NCBI GenBank assembly: GCA_016180275.1
Contig: JACPBN010000048.1
Location: 2,262 to 20,953 of the forward strand
DNA: 18,692 bases
Source: Candidatus Woesearchaeota archaeon
GTDB lineage: Archaea > Nanobdellota > Nanobdellia > Woesearchaeales > UBA10200
Reading direction: 5' to 3'
The position numbers and the translations under genes were made by a program. The notes beneath the pieces are model-generated. The model did no database searches. It worked only from the letters and a program-made list of their open reading frames with translations, and had not been told where the DNA came from. This document shows, in pieces, positions 6,739-14,472 of the stretch (position 1 is its first letter; every line of letters starts with the position of its first letter).

Positions 6739-7364
6739 AAAATACACCGTTAAAAAATAAAACTAATTATACCAAAGAAAAAAGAGATGATAAAGATAAT
6801 CAGGCTATTGTGATAAAAAAATCAATGCCACTCAGGGAGATATTAAAGCTTGCTCCGGCGTGTATGTGTGATGCATGCAACAATGGCTGCAAATTCGGCT
6901 CTGGCTCACTAATTATTAACGAAAAGCTTGGCTTGAATGATGTTAAAAATATTGCAAAGCACTTAAACATCAGCGAGGAAGAGCTCAAAAAAAATTATTT
7001 GGAAGAAATCGAGCGTTTTAACACAAAAACATTCCGGCCAAAATTATTAAGGAAAAAAACACCAGACGGAAAAGAGCTTCCGTTTGGGAGATGTATATTT
7101 TACGATGATAAAATTGGCTGCAAAATACATGAAGTAAAGCCTGTTGAATGCAAAATCTCCATGGGATGCAAAGATTACAGCGAGCAGTTAAGCCAATGGT
7201 TTATGCTGAATTTTTTTGTCAGTGCCAAAGACCCAGAATCATTACGGCAATATAATGCTTGCCTAAAATCCGGCGGCAAGACACTTGTCGACGGCAAATT
7301 AAACAATATTATCCCGGACAGGAAATTGCTGGCAAAAATATTGAATTATGAGGTATTGAGTTAA
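6735..7364 (+). CDS. YkgJ-like cysteine-cluster protein
   Basis: 209 aa. Cys43, 45, 48 and 52 (ACMCDACNNGC) and a second set Cys120, 129, 139, 145 and 176 (GRCIFYDDKIGCKIHEVKPVEC...GC) give the layout of the YkgJ/UPF0153 zinc- or iron-chelating family, where 'C.FL....C.IY..RP..CR' is typical; here it reads CIFYDDKIGCKIHEVKPVEC. The cysteines probably bind a metal ion or an iron-sulphur cluster; no enzyme activity is established. The first ~30 residues are a basic, disordered extension. The start codon overlaps the grpE stop (ATGA), showing tight translational coupling to the chaperone operon. Why such a protein is coupled to GrpE is not known; a redox-sensitive role is speculation. Confidence 0.8.
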   Translation: MKNTPLKNKTNYTKEKRDDKDNQAIVIKKSMPLREILKLAPACMCDACNNGCKFGSGSLIINEKLGLNDVKNIAKHLNISEEELKKNYLEEIERFNTKTFRPKLLRKKTPDGKELPFGRCIFYDDKIGCKIHEVKPVECKISMGCKDYSEQLSQWFMLNFFVSAKDPESLRQYNACLKSGGKTLVDGKLNNIIPDRKLLAKILNYEVLS

Positions 7365-7383
7365 AAATTCAAGGGAGATGAGT

Positions 7384-7428
7384 TAAAAAAATAAGTTGAT
7401 AACTAAAAAAATAAGTTGATAACTAAAA
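7384..7428 (+). repeat. 20-bp tandem repeat ahead of the Nudix gene
   Basis: TAAAAAAATAAGTTGATAAC is repeated with a 20-bp period about 2.25 times, ending directly at the ATG of the Nudix gene. It contains no clear ribosome site. It could be a recent slippage duplication or paired binding sites. Confidence 0.7.
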
Positions 7429-7863
7429 ATGGCGCAGCAAAAAAAAGAATTTGCATGGCAAAAACAACATGCTAAATACAAGCCAGTAAAGGCAACAGTC
7501 GGCGCAATAATAGAGAAAGACGGCAAAATTTTGCTGACAAAAAGAAACATTGAGCCATTTAAAGATTACTGGTGCTTGCCGGGCGGGCATATTGAATATT
7601 TTGAATGTGCAGAAGATGCAATAACCAGAGAAGTAAAAGAAGAAACTGGATTAGATTTTCACGGTAAATTTGCGGGATATATTGATGAGGCAATGCCTGA
7701 AATCAACTGGCATGCTGTATTCCTTATTTTCAAGGGAACAGCAACAGGAACAGAAAAAATATGCGAGATTGAAGTCCAAGAAATGCAATGGTTTGACAAG
7801 CAAGATGTTTTGAAGATAAAGCTTGCATTCAGGCATTTAGATGTGTTAAAAAAATACATATAA
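7429..7863 (+). CDS. Nudix hydrolase
   Basis: 144 aa. Residues 53-75 give a complete Nudix box, GX5EX7REVKEETGL, preceded by WCLPGGH, so all metal-binding glutamates are present. The fold is standard: VGAIIEKDGKILLTKRN strand region, then the box and a C-terminal helix. Such proteins hydrolyse a nucleoside diphosphate linked to another group; substrate cannot be told from sequence, though WCLPGGHIE is common in the ADP-ribose/(d)NTP housekeeping subgroup. It follows the YkgJ-like gene after 64 bp containing a 20-bp tandem repeat and no obvious ribosome site. It lies within the grpE-dnaK interval on the same strand and is probably co-transcribed. Confidence 0.88.
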   Translation: MAQQKKEFAWQKQHAKYKPVKATVGAIIEKDGKILLTKRNIEPFKDYWCLPGGHIEYFECAEDAITREVKEETGLDFHGKFAGYIDEAMPEINWHAVFLIFKGTATGTEKICEIEVQEMQWFDKQDVLKIKLAFRHLDVLKKYI

Positions 7864-7901
7864 AAATCAAATAAAAAATTACTAAATAAAAAGGTGAAAA
7901 A

Positions 7902-8222
7902 ATGCAAATACAGGATAACAGGCAGCAAAGTTCATTGCTAAATGCTGAAACTATTTTGAAGTATTTTATAACAGACAAAAGCGGGATTGAGGCCAATATT
8001 TTGGCTGGAAGCGGCAACGGGATCAAGCTTACGACGACAGACTACTCATTATATGAAGCGCTAGGAAGCGTCATGGAGAATGATGCTTTCAACTGGCGAA
8101 AAGTTGTGAAGTTTTTAGAGGCTGTGCAGATAATAAGCTTTGAGAATGTGACAGGAAGCAAAAAGCCGATCCTGACTCAAAAAAGAGTTGAAGATATCAG
8201 AAATACAGTTTTGAAAAAATAA
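7902..8222 (+). CDS. 106-aa protein, possible partial PIN-like fold
   Basis: 106 aa with a good ribosome site (AGGTGA, 7 nt before ATG), so it is likely translated. Residues ~15-57 (AETILKYFITDKSGIEANILAGSGNGIKL... then TTDYSLYEALGSV) resemble the first half of a PIN nuclease domain, with the glutamate of LYEALG in the place of the conserved acidic residue. However, the first PIN aspartate is replaced (NAE instead of LDT) and the second half with remaining acids is missing. It is therefore either a degenerate or non-catalytic PIN-like protein or something unrelated. The C-terminal half is basic and ends in a helix. It is in line with the chaperone genes. Function unknown. Confidence 0.6.
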   Translation: MQIQDNRQQSSLLNAETILKYFITDKSGIEANILAGSGNGIKLTTTDYSLYEALGSVMENDAFNWRKVVKFLEAVQIISFENVTGSKKPILTQKRVEDIRNTVLKK

Positions 8223-8234
8223 GAATAGATAGGG

Positions 8235-8242
8235 TATATAAA
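8235..8242 (+). promoter_or_regulatory. TATA box for dnaK
   Basis: TATATAAA; the expected start site near 8266 leaves a 40-nt leader with GGGGGCG about 8 nt before the dnaK ATG. dnaK can thus be transcribed apart from the grpE operon. Confidence 0.5.
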
Positions 8243-8306
8243 CAAACAAAGATAAAAAACAATAGAAAAATAAAATTTAACAAAAACAAAATCGGGGGCG
8301 AATAAA

Positions 8307-10277
8307 ATGGCAACAACAAAAGAAAAAATAATCGGGATTGATCTGGGAACAAGCAACTCTGCAGCATCTGTATTGCAGGCAGGAAAGCCCGTAATTGTAC
8401 CGAGCGCAGAAGGCACAAGCGTTTACGGAAAAGCATTCCCCAGCATAGTGGCATTCACAAAAGACGGGCAGATGTTAGTAGGAGAACCTGCAAGAAGGCA
8501 GGCTGCAACAAATCCAGATCGTACAATATTTGCTGCAAAAAGAAAGATGGGCACCAGCCACACCTACAAAATCAACAGCAAGGAATACACTCCTCAGCAG
8601 ATATCCGCTTTTATCCTCCAGAAGATAAGGCATGATGCAGAAGAGTTTTTGGGAGAAAAGATATCAAAAGCAGTCATCACAGTGCCTGCATATTTCGATG
8701 ACAATCAAAGGCAGGCAACTAAAGATGCAGGCACAATCGCTGGCTTGGAAGTAGTCAGAATCGTCAACGAGCCAACAGCTGCATCGCTTGCATATGGATT
8801 GGATAAGGCAGACAAAGACCTTAAGATTCTTGTATTTGACCTAGGCGGCGGAACATTAGATGTAACAATAATGGAATTTGGGGACGGAGTCTTCGAGGTA
8901 AAATCAACATCAGGAGACACTCAGCTAGGCGGCACAGACATGGATAAAGCGCTGATCGATCATCTGGTCAAGGAATTCAAGAAAGAAACAGGCATTGATC
9001 TCTCAAAAGACAGCATGGCAATGCAGCGTTTGAGTGAAGCAGCTGAAAAAGCAAAGATAGAGCTTTCAAATACTCTTGAGACAGACCTAAATCTGCCATT
9101 TATCACACAGACATCAGATGGCCCTAAACATCTTGTCATGAAACTGACGCGCGCAAAATTAGAGCAGCTTGTTGAGCCAATAATAAAAAGATGCAAGCAC
9201 CCAATGGAGCAAGCGATTAAGGATGCAAAGCTTAGCTTGAATGAGGTAGGCAAAGTTATACTGGTAGGCGGCCCTACAAGAATGCCTATTGTGCGCAAAT
9301 TTGTTGAAGATAATCTTGGCAAAAAAGCAGAAAGAGGAGTTGATCCTATGGAATGTGTTGCACAGGGAGCAGCTATCCAGGCAGGAGTTCTTGCAGGAGA
9401 AGTAAAAGATATCCTATTGTTAGATGTTACTCCTCTTACTCTTGGTATAGAGACATTAGGAGGAGTCATGACATCTCTTATCCAGAGAAACACAACTATC
9501 CCAAGCAAGAAGAGCCAGACATTCAGCACAGCAGCAGACAATCAGCCTGCTGTTACAATAAATGTTTTACAAGGCGAGCGTCCGATGGCAGTTGACAATA
9601 AAAGTTTGGGAAGATTTGATCTAGTAGGCATACCACCTGCGCCTCGCGGCGTTCCGCAGATAGAAGTTTCATTTGATATTGATGCAAATGGAATAGTGCA
9701 TGTGACTGCCAAAGATATGGGAACAGGAAAAGAGCAGAGCATCAGGATAACTGCAACGCAAAAATTAAGCGAAGAAGAGATTGAAAAAATGAGAAAAGAA
9801 GCAGAATCTCATGCAGACGAAGACAAAAAACGCAAAGAAGAGATAGAGACAATTAACCAGGCAGACAATCTGGTCTACAGCACCAAGAAGATGTTCAAGG
9901 ACTTTGAAGGCAAAGTAGATAACAAAGAGCTTGAGACTGTCAAAGGCAGGATAATTGAGCTTGAAGAATTGTTAAAGCCTGAGAAGAAAGACACTGATGC
10001 AATCAAGAAAAAGCTTGATGAAGTCAATGAGCTTGTGCAAAAGATGTCAACAGAGCTTTACCAGAAAGCAGCTGCTGAGCAGGCTAAAAAACAGCAGGCA
10101 GGACAAGGCAATGCTGGAAATGCAGGAGCTAATGGTGGTTCAGGCAGGTCTTCAAGAGCCGGAAAAGCAGGCAAAGGAAAGAAATCTAAAGCCAGTGATG
10201 ATGACGACAGCGAAGACAATGGCGACAATGAAGAGAACGTTGTAGACGCTGACTATAAGGTCAAGGATGAGAAATAA
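8307..10277 (+). CDS. dnaK: Hsp70 chaperone DnaK
   Basis: 656 aa, full length. ATPase domain: phosphate loop 1 at residues 9-19 (GIDLGTSNSAA), NEPTAASLAYGL (154-165), DLGGGTLDV (178-186) and VGGPTRMP near 317. The linker DVTPLTLGIETLGG and the substrate-binding domain (GERPMAVDNKSLGRFDL, IPPAPRGVPQIEVSFDIDANGI) are intact, with a helical lid. The tail is unusual: Gly/Asn/Ala-rich, then basic (RAGKAGKGKKSK), then acidic DDDDSEDN before NVVDADYKVKDEK, which resembles the bacterial EVxDAEFEEV-like end. It acts with DnaJ and GrpE in cytosolic protein folding. Own promoter and strong ribosome site. The gene order grpE...dnaK...dnaJ is bacterial in style, but extra genes are inserted. Confidence 0.97.
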   Translation: MATTKEKIIGIDLGTSNSAASVLQAGKPVIVPSAEGTSVYGKAFPSIVAFTKDGQMLVGEPARRQAATNPDRTIFAAKRKMGTSHTYKINSKEYTPQQISAFILQKIRHDAEEFLGEKISKAVITVPAYFDDNQRQATKDAGTIAGLEVVRIVNEPTAASLAYGLDKADKDLKILVFDLGGGTLDVTIMEFGDGVFEVKSTSGDTQLGGTDMDKALIDHLVKEFKKETGIDLSKDSMAMQRLSEAAEKAKIELSNTLETDLNLPFITQTSDGPKHLVMKLTRAKLEQLVEPIIKRCKHPMEQAIKDAKLSLNEVGKVILVGGPTRMPIVRKFVEDNLGKKAERGVDPMECVAQGAAIQAGVLAGEVKDILLLDVTPLTLGIETLGGVMTSLIQRNTTIPSKKSQTFSTAADNQPAVTINVLQGERPMAVDNKSLGRFDLVGIPPAPRGVPQIEVSFDIDANGIVHVTAKDMGTGKEQSIRITATQKLSEEEIEKMRKEAESHADEDKKRKEEIETINQADNLVYSTKKMFKDFEGKVDNKELETVKGRIIELEELLKPEKKDTDAIKKKLDEVNELVQKMSTELYQKAAAEQAKKQQAGQGNAGNAGANGGSGRSSRAGKAGKGKKSKASDDDDSEDNGDNEENVVDADYKVKDEK

Positions 10278-10315
10278 TATCTTAAACCTATTTTTTCTTT
10301 TATTTAATTTCATAT
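10278..10315 (+). terminator. T-rich terminator after dnaK
   Basis: Within 40 nt of the stop codon are TATTTTTTCTTTTATTTAAT and a later ATTTTTG, consistent with archaeal oligo-T termination. It separates dnaK from the MNT/HEPN pair. Confidence 0.45.
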
Positions 10316-10330
10316 TTTTGTACCGCAACA

Positions 10331-10338
10331 CTTAAATA
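10331..10338 (+). promoter_or_regulatory. TATA box for the wHTH-MNT/HEPN pair
   Basis: CTTAAATA, preceded by CGCAACA; the predicted start site is about 10362, two bases before the ATG at 10364, so the transcript looks leaderless. Confidence 0.5.
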
Positions 10339-10345
10339 CCTAATC

Positions 10346-10356
10346 CCCTTTAAGGG
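10346..10356. promoter_or_regulatory. Palindromic operator candidate CCCTTTAAGGG
   Basis: CCCTT-T-AAGGG lies between the TATA box and the start codon of the wHTH-MNT gene, in place for a repressor to block the start site. The encoded protein begins with a winged helix, so self-regulation is a reasonable guess. Confidence 0.45.
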
Positions 10357-10363
10357 TACTAAA

Positions 10364-10936
10364 ATGGGACTGCCGAGCAAAGAAGACCAAGTGCTGGAAC
10401 TCTTTTTCAATGAAAGCTCTAAGCACTGGCATTTTGAGGAGATTGTAAAGAAGAGCAGGCTTTCAAGAGACAAAGTAAATAAATGGCTGAAAAAATTCAT
10501 GGATGAAGGCATAATAATGAAAGTTGAAGAGACTGGAAAACTGCCTTATTACATAAGCAACTTTTCACAGCCGTCTTACAAGAACAGAAAAAAGCTTTAT
10601 GCGCTTAATCTTTTTTACAGGAAAGGATTGCTTAACCACCTTACTGCATTAGATAAGGCGCAGACTGTTATCTTATTCGGAAGCTTTTCACGTGCAGATT
10701 GGAACACAGAAAGCGACATAGATATTTTTATTTATGGCAAAGATGATGAGTTTGAGCAGGGAAAATATCAAAAGCTGCTGAAAAGAGAGATACAGACATT
10801 CACCTGCAAAGATAAAAAAGAGCTGTCTAAATTCAGGGAAGGAGTTTTAAAAAATATATTGAACGGTTATATTGTAAAAGGAAATTTGGATTTTGTTACT
10901 AATAATCTTAATAAATTTGGTGGTAAAGATGCCTAA
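10364..10936 (+). CDS. Winged-helix/MNT nucleotidyltransferase fusion (MntA-like)
   Basis: 190 aa. Residues ~5-65 are a winged helix (HFEEIVKKSRLSRDKVNKWLKKFMDEGIIMKV, then wing PYYIS). Residues 98-125 hold the minimal nucleotidyltransferase signature GSFSRADWNTESDID, an exact GSX10DXD with D118 and D120. In MntA/HepT (type VII) systems this enzyme AMPylates and silences a HEPN RNase; here the catalytic residues are intact. The downstream HEPN gene starts inside this gene (8-bp overlap), as expected for such a pair. The added winged helix suggests that the antitoxin also represses its own promoter, where a palindrome is present. It lies between dnaK and dnaJ, an unusual place. Chromosomal MNT-HEPN pairs are very common in archaea, so this may be an old resident. 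Confidence 0.85.
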   Translation: MGLPSKEDQVLELFFNESSKHWHFEEIVKKSRLSRDKVNKWLKKFMDEGIIMKVEETGKLPYYISNFSQPSYKNRKKLYALNLFYRKGLLNHLTALDKAQTVILFGSFSRADWNTESDIDIFIYGKDDEFEQGKYQKLLKREIQTFTCKDKKELSKFREGVLKNILNGYIVKGNLDFVTNNLNKFGGKDA

Positions 10937-11399
10937 GCAGATAACACTTGATGAAGCTTATGAACAATGCAATAGTTCTGGGTATTTAAAAGACCAAGAT
11001 GAGATAGACATTGCTAAAATAAAAACAATGATAGAACTTGTGGATGCTACTTTGGAAACTGCAGATTCTGTAAAAAAAGGATTAGACCAAAAAAGCAATA
11101 AGTGGAGTATTGTGTATAGCTTGTATTATGATGCTTTGCATAAGCTAATAGAGGCATTAATCCTATTTGATAATAAAAAGACATCAAACCACTGGTGCTT
11201 ATTTGCATATCTCTGCAAAAAATATGCTAAACTAGAGCTAGACTGGGATTTCTTTGAAAAAGTAAGGACAAAAAGAAACGGTATTCAGTATTATGGAAGT
11301 CCTGCAACATATTCAGATTTTAAAGAAGTAGAATTGCAGATTAAGCTTTATTTTAAATCAATCAAAGATACCATACTAGATAAACTAAAAAATATTTAA
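10929..11399 (+). CDS. HEPN-domain protein, partner of the MNT protein
   Basis: 156 aa from the ATG at 10929; the frame extends upstream to 10893, but that part lies inside the MNT gene and reads as a hydrophobic artefact. A four-helix HEPN bundle is predicted: WSIVYSLYYDALHKLIEALILF (58-80), then a central helix, then FFEKVRTKRNGIQYYGSP (108-125). The catalytic RX4-6H motif expected near the end is RNGIQYYG: the histidine is absent. This RNxxxYYG form is one I associate with archaeal HEPN proteins of the non-nuclease or substrate-binding type, but that is from memory. Genetic layout (overlapping MNT gene) strongly ties it to that enzyme. It may be an inactive toxin or a binding subunit. Confidence 0.75.
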   Translation: MPKQITLDEAYEQCNSSGYLKDQDEIDIAKIKTMIELVDATLETADSVKKGLDQKSNKWSIVYSLYYDALHKLIEALILFDNKKTSNHWCLFAYLCKKYAKLELDWDFFEKVRTKRNGIQYYGSPATYSDFKEVELQIKLYFKSIKDTILDKLKNI

Positions 11400-11400
11400 A
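11393..11400 (+). promoter_or_regulatory. Possible TATA box for dnaJ
   Basis: TATTTAAA overlaps the stop codon of the HEPN gene. The expected start near 11424 leaves a 14-nt leader before the dnaJ ATG. No strong ribosome site precedes that ATG, in keeping with a short leader. Confidence 0.35.
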
Positions 11401-11437
11401 AGAAACATTTAATAATCAGACGAAGAATCAGCTTAAA

Positions 11438-12571
11438 ATGCCATCCAAAGACTATTACAAGATCCTCGGCGTAGAGAAGAACGCATCAAAGGAAGAGATA
11501 AAGAAAGCTTACAAGCGCATGGCTAAGCAGTGCCATCCTGATCTTAATAAGCATGATTCTAAAGCTACTGAGAAATTCAAGGAGATAAATGAGGCTGCGT
11601 CTATATTAGGAGACGATCAGAAACGCCAACAATATGACCAGTATGGAACAACTGCTGAGTCATTTGGAGACCAAGGCTTCAGCAATTCAGATTTCTCTGA
11701 ATTTATGTCAGGTATGGATTTTGATGACATATTTGACCAAATACTCGGCGGCGGAAATTTTGGATTTGGTGGCAGAGGAGGCAGAAGAGGAACCAGAGAA
11801 TCATCAAGCAGAGGCTCAGACTTAAGATATGATTTAGAAATAACGTTAGAAGATGCTGCCCATGGCACAACAAAAACATTAAGCATCCCAAAACTTGAGA
11901 CTTGTGAAGAATGCGATGGTTCTGGCGCAAAATCTTCTTCAGATGTAGAGAAATGCTCTGTATGCAATGGCTCTGGAGCTGAAAGGCATACCAGAAGAAC
12001 AGCATTTGGATTATTTCAGTCAACTACTACATGCTCAAGATGCCGCGGGCAAGGTGAAGTAATAAAACATCCATGCTCAGAGTGCAGTGGCACAGGAAGA
12101 GTCGAGAATACAAGAAAATTAGAAGTTAAGATACCTGCAGGAGTTGATACTGGCACAAATCTGAGAGTTTCTCATGAAGGAGAGGCAGGATTAAGAGGAG
12201 GCGGTAAAGGAGATTTATATGTGGTGATTCATGTGAAAGATCATGATCTGTTTAAGAGAGAAGGAAATGATTTATATGTTGATGCGCCTATTCCATTTAC
12301 GGTTGCTGCGCTTGGCGGAGAGATAGAAGTTCCTACTCTAGACGGCAAAGCAACCTTAAAAATTCCTTCAGGTACACAGCCAGGGACAATATTCAGGATG
12401 AAAGGAAAAGGCATCCCTGCTCTGCAAGGATATGGCACAGGAAACGAAAATGTCCATGTTACTGTGGAAGTCCCTGATAAATTAAGCTCAAAACAAAAAG
12501 AGCTTTTGGAAGAGCTTAACAAGACTTTTTCTGAGAAGAAAGGCGGATTCTTTAGAAGGATTTTTGAATAA
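11438..12571 (+). CDS. dnaJ: Hsp40 co-chaperone DnaJ (type I)
   Basis: 377 aa, full length. J domain at 4-70 with HPD at 33-35; Gly/Phe-rich region ~75-120 (GGGNFGFGGRGGRRG); zinc-finger domain with four CxxCxGxG repeats at C156/C159, C173/C176, C199/C202 and C213/C216 (CEECDGSG, CSVCNGSG, CSRCRGQG, CSECSGTG); then C-terminal substrate-binding domains with VKIPAGVDTGTNLRVSHEGEAG and LKIPSGTQPGTIFRMKGKGIP. All type I features are intact. It stimulates DnaK ATPase and delivers clients. It is separated from dnaK by the MNT/HEPN pair. It ends one base before the end of the convergent membrane-protein gene, so the two transcripts must overlap or terminate inside each other. Confidence 0.97.
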   Translation: MPSKDYYKILGVEKNASKEEIKKAYKRMAKQCHPDLNKHDSKATEKFKEINEAASILGDDQKRQQYDQYGTTAESFGDQGFSNSDFSEFMSGMDFDDIFDQILGGGNFGFGGRGGRRGTRESSSRGSDLRYDLEITLEDAAHGTTKTLSIPKLETCEECDGSGAKSSSDVEKCSVCNGSGAERHTRRTAFGLFQSTTTCSRCRGQGEVIKHPCSECSGTGRVENTRKLEVKIPAGVDTGTNLRVSHEGEAGLRGGGKGDLYVVIHVKDHDLFKREGNDLYVDAPIPFTVAALGGEIEVPTLDGKATLKIPSGTQPGTIFRMKGKGIPALQGYGTGNENVHVTVEVPDKLSSKQKELLEELNKTFSEKKGGFFRRIFE

Positions 12572-12572
12572 G

Positions 12573-13004
12573 TTAAATGATAAAAGAAAATAACGATAAT
12601 AATAAGCTGATTACCCAAAACAAGATATTTTCTTTTAATACGGTTAGGTAGAGCTTATTATGATTCTTATTTTGTAGATTAGGTTTATTAAATCCCTTGA
12701 TTTTTTTAACATTCTTATACTTCTCATTATAAAATAGGATGCCAACTCTTGTAAAATAAATAAACCCTATGCTTGCAGTTAAAATGAATGCAGTTAAGTT
12801 ATAGCTGGAAACAAAAAGCAATACTGCAGCAACTATCTGCCTTGTCTTGTGAAATTTGTATCCCAAATATTTAGTAAAGAACGCGATGAATCTTTTGAAT
12901 TGTATCAACTCTTCCTCGGCAATTCTTGCAGTCAAAATACCAAGAGGCAGCCCTAGAAATACTATTAACAAGGCGAATAAATAATTAATAATCGGGATTA
13001 ACAT
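12573..13004 (-). CDS. Small integral membrane protein
   Basis: 143 aa. Three hydrophobic stretches: residues ~4-27 (INYLFALLIVFLGLPLGIL), ~56-84 (a long one that could be two short helices or one long helix) and ~128-143 at the very C-terminus. The loops are basic (KRFIAFFTKYLGYKFHKTRQ, KNVKKIKGFNKPN). A ribosome site AGAGGT lies 7 nt before the ATG. No family is recognised. It is convergent with dnaJ with a 1-bp gap and follows the dph2 fragment on the same strand. The C-terminus FWVISLLLSLFSFII runs straight to the stop, which may be natural or a slight truncation. Confidence 0.7.
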   Translation of the reverse strand: MLIPIINYLFALLIVFLGLPLGILTARIAEEELIQFKRFIAFFTKYLGYKFHKTRQIVAAVLLFVSSYNLTAFILTASIGFIYFTRVGILFYNEKYKNVKKIKGFNKPNLQNKNHNKLYLTVLKENILFWVISLLLSLFSFII

Positions 13005-13107
13005 ATTTAACCTCTTTTATAATTAATAACTTTACCCTAATCACTAAATATCATTTGATTAACTTATTTCATTTAAAAATAATTAATTTACCTGATAACT
13101 AATACGC

Positions 13108-13365
13108 CTAATATCTCCATTCACTATGCCCAAATGCAACTAATATGTCTATATGTTTATCTAACCATGCAGGAAAATCACACGCGCCAAAGCAGCTGCC
13201 AAGATAAATAATAACTTTAGCATTAGTATTCTTCTCAACAAATTGCTGGACTTCATTTGCTCTCTGCTTTAGCCCGTCAGGTAACTGAATGCAGACAGTT
13301 TTTGGTGCAGGAGATGTCTTCCTGATTTCTTCCAATACTCTCTGAAGCTCTAGGTCGTAGTCCAT
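13108..13365 (-). pseudogene. dph2: Truncated Dph2 (diphthamide synthesis), N-terminal part only
   Basis: 85 aa. IQLPDGLKQRA (26-36), an alpha/beta segment, GSCFGACDFP (56-65) and DILVAFGHSEW (73-83) match the first domain of archaeal Dph2, where GACD supplies the first of three cysteines holding the radical-SAM-type 4Fe-4S cluster. Dph2 is normally ~320-340 aa; here a TAG stop follows GHSEWRY and the other two domains with their cysteines are not found in the ~100 bp before the next gene on this strand or elsewhere in the window. The start region looks natural, so the 5' end is preserved. This is most simply a decayed gene; a retained single-domain protein is possible but could not form the usual cluster. 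An intact dph6 lies at 4169-4858. Confidence 0.7.
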
Positions 13366-13486
13366 TTTAACAATAAAAATAGAATGTTGTTTATTAATTT
13401 AATTGATAATTTAATAGAGAAACTAAAATTTAACCATTCATTAATAATTTTGAATATTTATAATCTAATCTGTTATGAAATTGCAT

Positions 13487-14437
13487 TTAAGATGCTTTTT
13501 TAAATCCAACATTATATCTCTTTATTTGTGCATCAAATTCTTCAACTGCATCAGCACCTAATTTTGCCATATCCTCTCTCAAATTTGAAAGCACTTGTAT
13601 AATATTAGGTTTTAGGTGTTTATAAGTAGCTCTCTGATCATTATATCCTGTTTGAGCTAATTCCAATAAATACTTAGCTATGGCAAAACCTGCACCTTGT
13701 TCCTTTTCATGATATGCACTTAGAACTCTTTGCTTAATCTTGACAGGCATTGCTAAAAATTCTTTATATGCTTCAACATATTGTCTGCTGTTCGCTAATG
13801 CCTCAAGGAATTCTGTTTCATATTTATCACTGCTTTTTTCTGCCGGCAATTGTTCACTTAAAACCTTGTATGCATTAAGCAAATATGCTTCTGCACGCCA
13901 TAAGTCTTTATACTGTTGTGGAAGTATTTTGACAATTGCATCTAACGTTTCATTTATTTTGTCTGTGAATTTATTGAATACGGTTAAATATTGGCTATCT
14001 TCTTTAAATTGCGGGCTTAATGCTAAAAGAGTAAGCTTTCTTGCAGCTCCATACATAGATAAATAGAAAACATCAGAGCTCAAAAATGTTCCATTACTTT
14101 TAATTTGAGATCTGCCACGCTTGTCTTTGACTTCCTCAAAAAACATATTTATCCAATTATCTTCTATACTTTCAATTGCCTTCTCTAAAGAGGTTTGGTA
14201 CTGTTCTGGTGAAGTAATTTTGGGATAGGGGTTATGTAAAGTACTAATTTCCTGCTCATCTGTTAAAGCATCATAATGGCTTTCTACATAATCTTCAAGG
14301 AGATCATTCTTATCGTCATACTTATCGTCATAACTTGGTTCAGGAGGTATGCCTATCGTAATTGTCCCTGCATTGCCACCTAATTCAGGAAACAAAGGTT
14401 CTCTGCCAATTCCTCTAATTCTATTCTTGAATCCCAT
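13487..14437 (-). CDS. Helical protein of unknown function
   Basis: 316 aa, soluble, no signal peptide, no Cys. The N-terminal ~70 residues are Gly/Pro/Asp-rich and probably disordered (acidic stretch DDKYDDKNDLLEDY). From ~80 on the chain is alpha-helical, with Tyr-rich segments such as DLWRAEAYLLNAYKVLSEQL and AGFAIAKYLLELAQTGYNDQRA that suggest a helical-repeat bundle. I do not recognise the family. The promoter TTTAAATA (14473-14480) predicts a 12-nt leader; the ATG at 14437 follows AAGGTT, a weak ribosome site. Downstream are 120 bp of AT-rich sequence and then the dph2 fragment. It is probably transcribed alone. Confidence 0.7.
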   Translation of the reverse strand: MGFKNRIRGIGREPLFPELGGNAGTITIGIPPEPSYDDKYDDKNDLLEDYVESHYDALTDEQEISTLHNPYPKITSPEQYQTSLEKAIESIEDNWINMFFEEVKDKRGRSQIKSNGTFLSSDVFYLSMYGAARKLTLLALSPQFKEDSQYLTVFNKFTDKINETLDAIVKILPQQYKDLWRAEAYLLNAYKVLSEQLPAEKSSDKYETEFLEALANSRQYVEAYKEFLAMPVKIKQRVLSAYHEKEQGAGFAIAKYLLELAQTGYNDQRATYKHLKPNIIQVLSNLREDMAKLGADAVEEFDAQIKRYNVGFKKAS

Positions 14438-14472
14438 GTGTTTAACCTTATTATTTTATCGCGATTATAGTT

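Noticed and set aside
8960..9541. 193-aa - strand ORF opposite dnaK
   Set aside because: Lies entirely opposite a clear, conserved dnaK coding sequence; translation resembles no protein.
10893..10928. Upstream start for the HEPN protein (MLLIILINLVVK...)
   Set aside because: It lies inside the MNT gene, would add an odd hydrophobic stretch, and the ATG at 10929 fits the usual short overlap.
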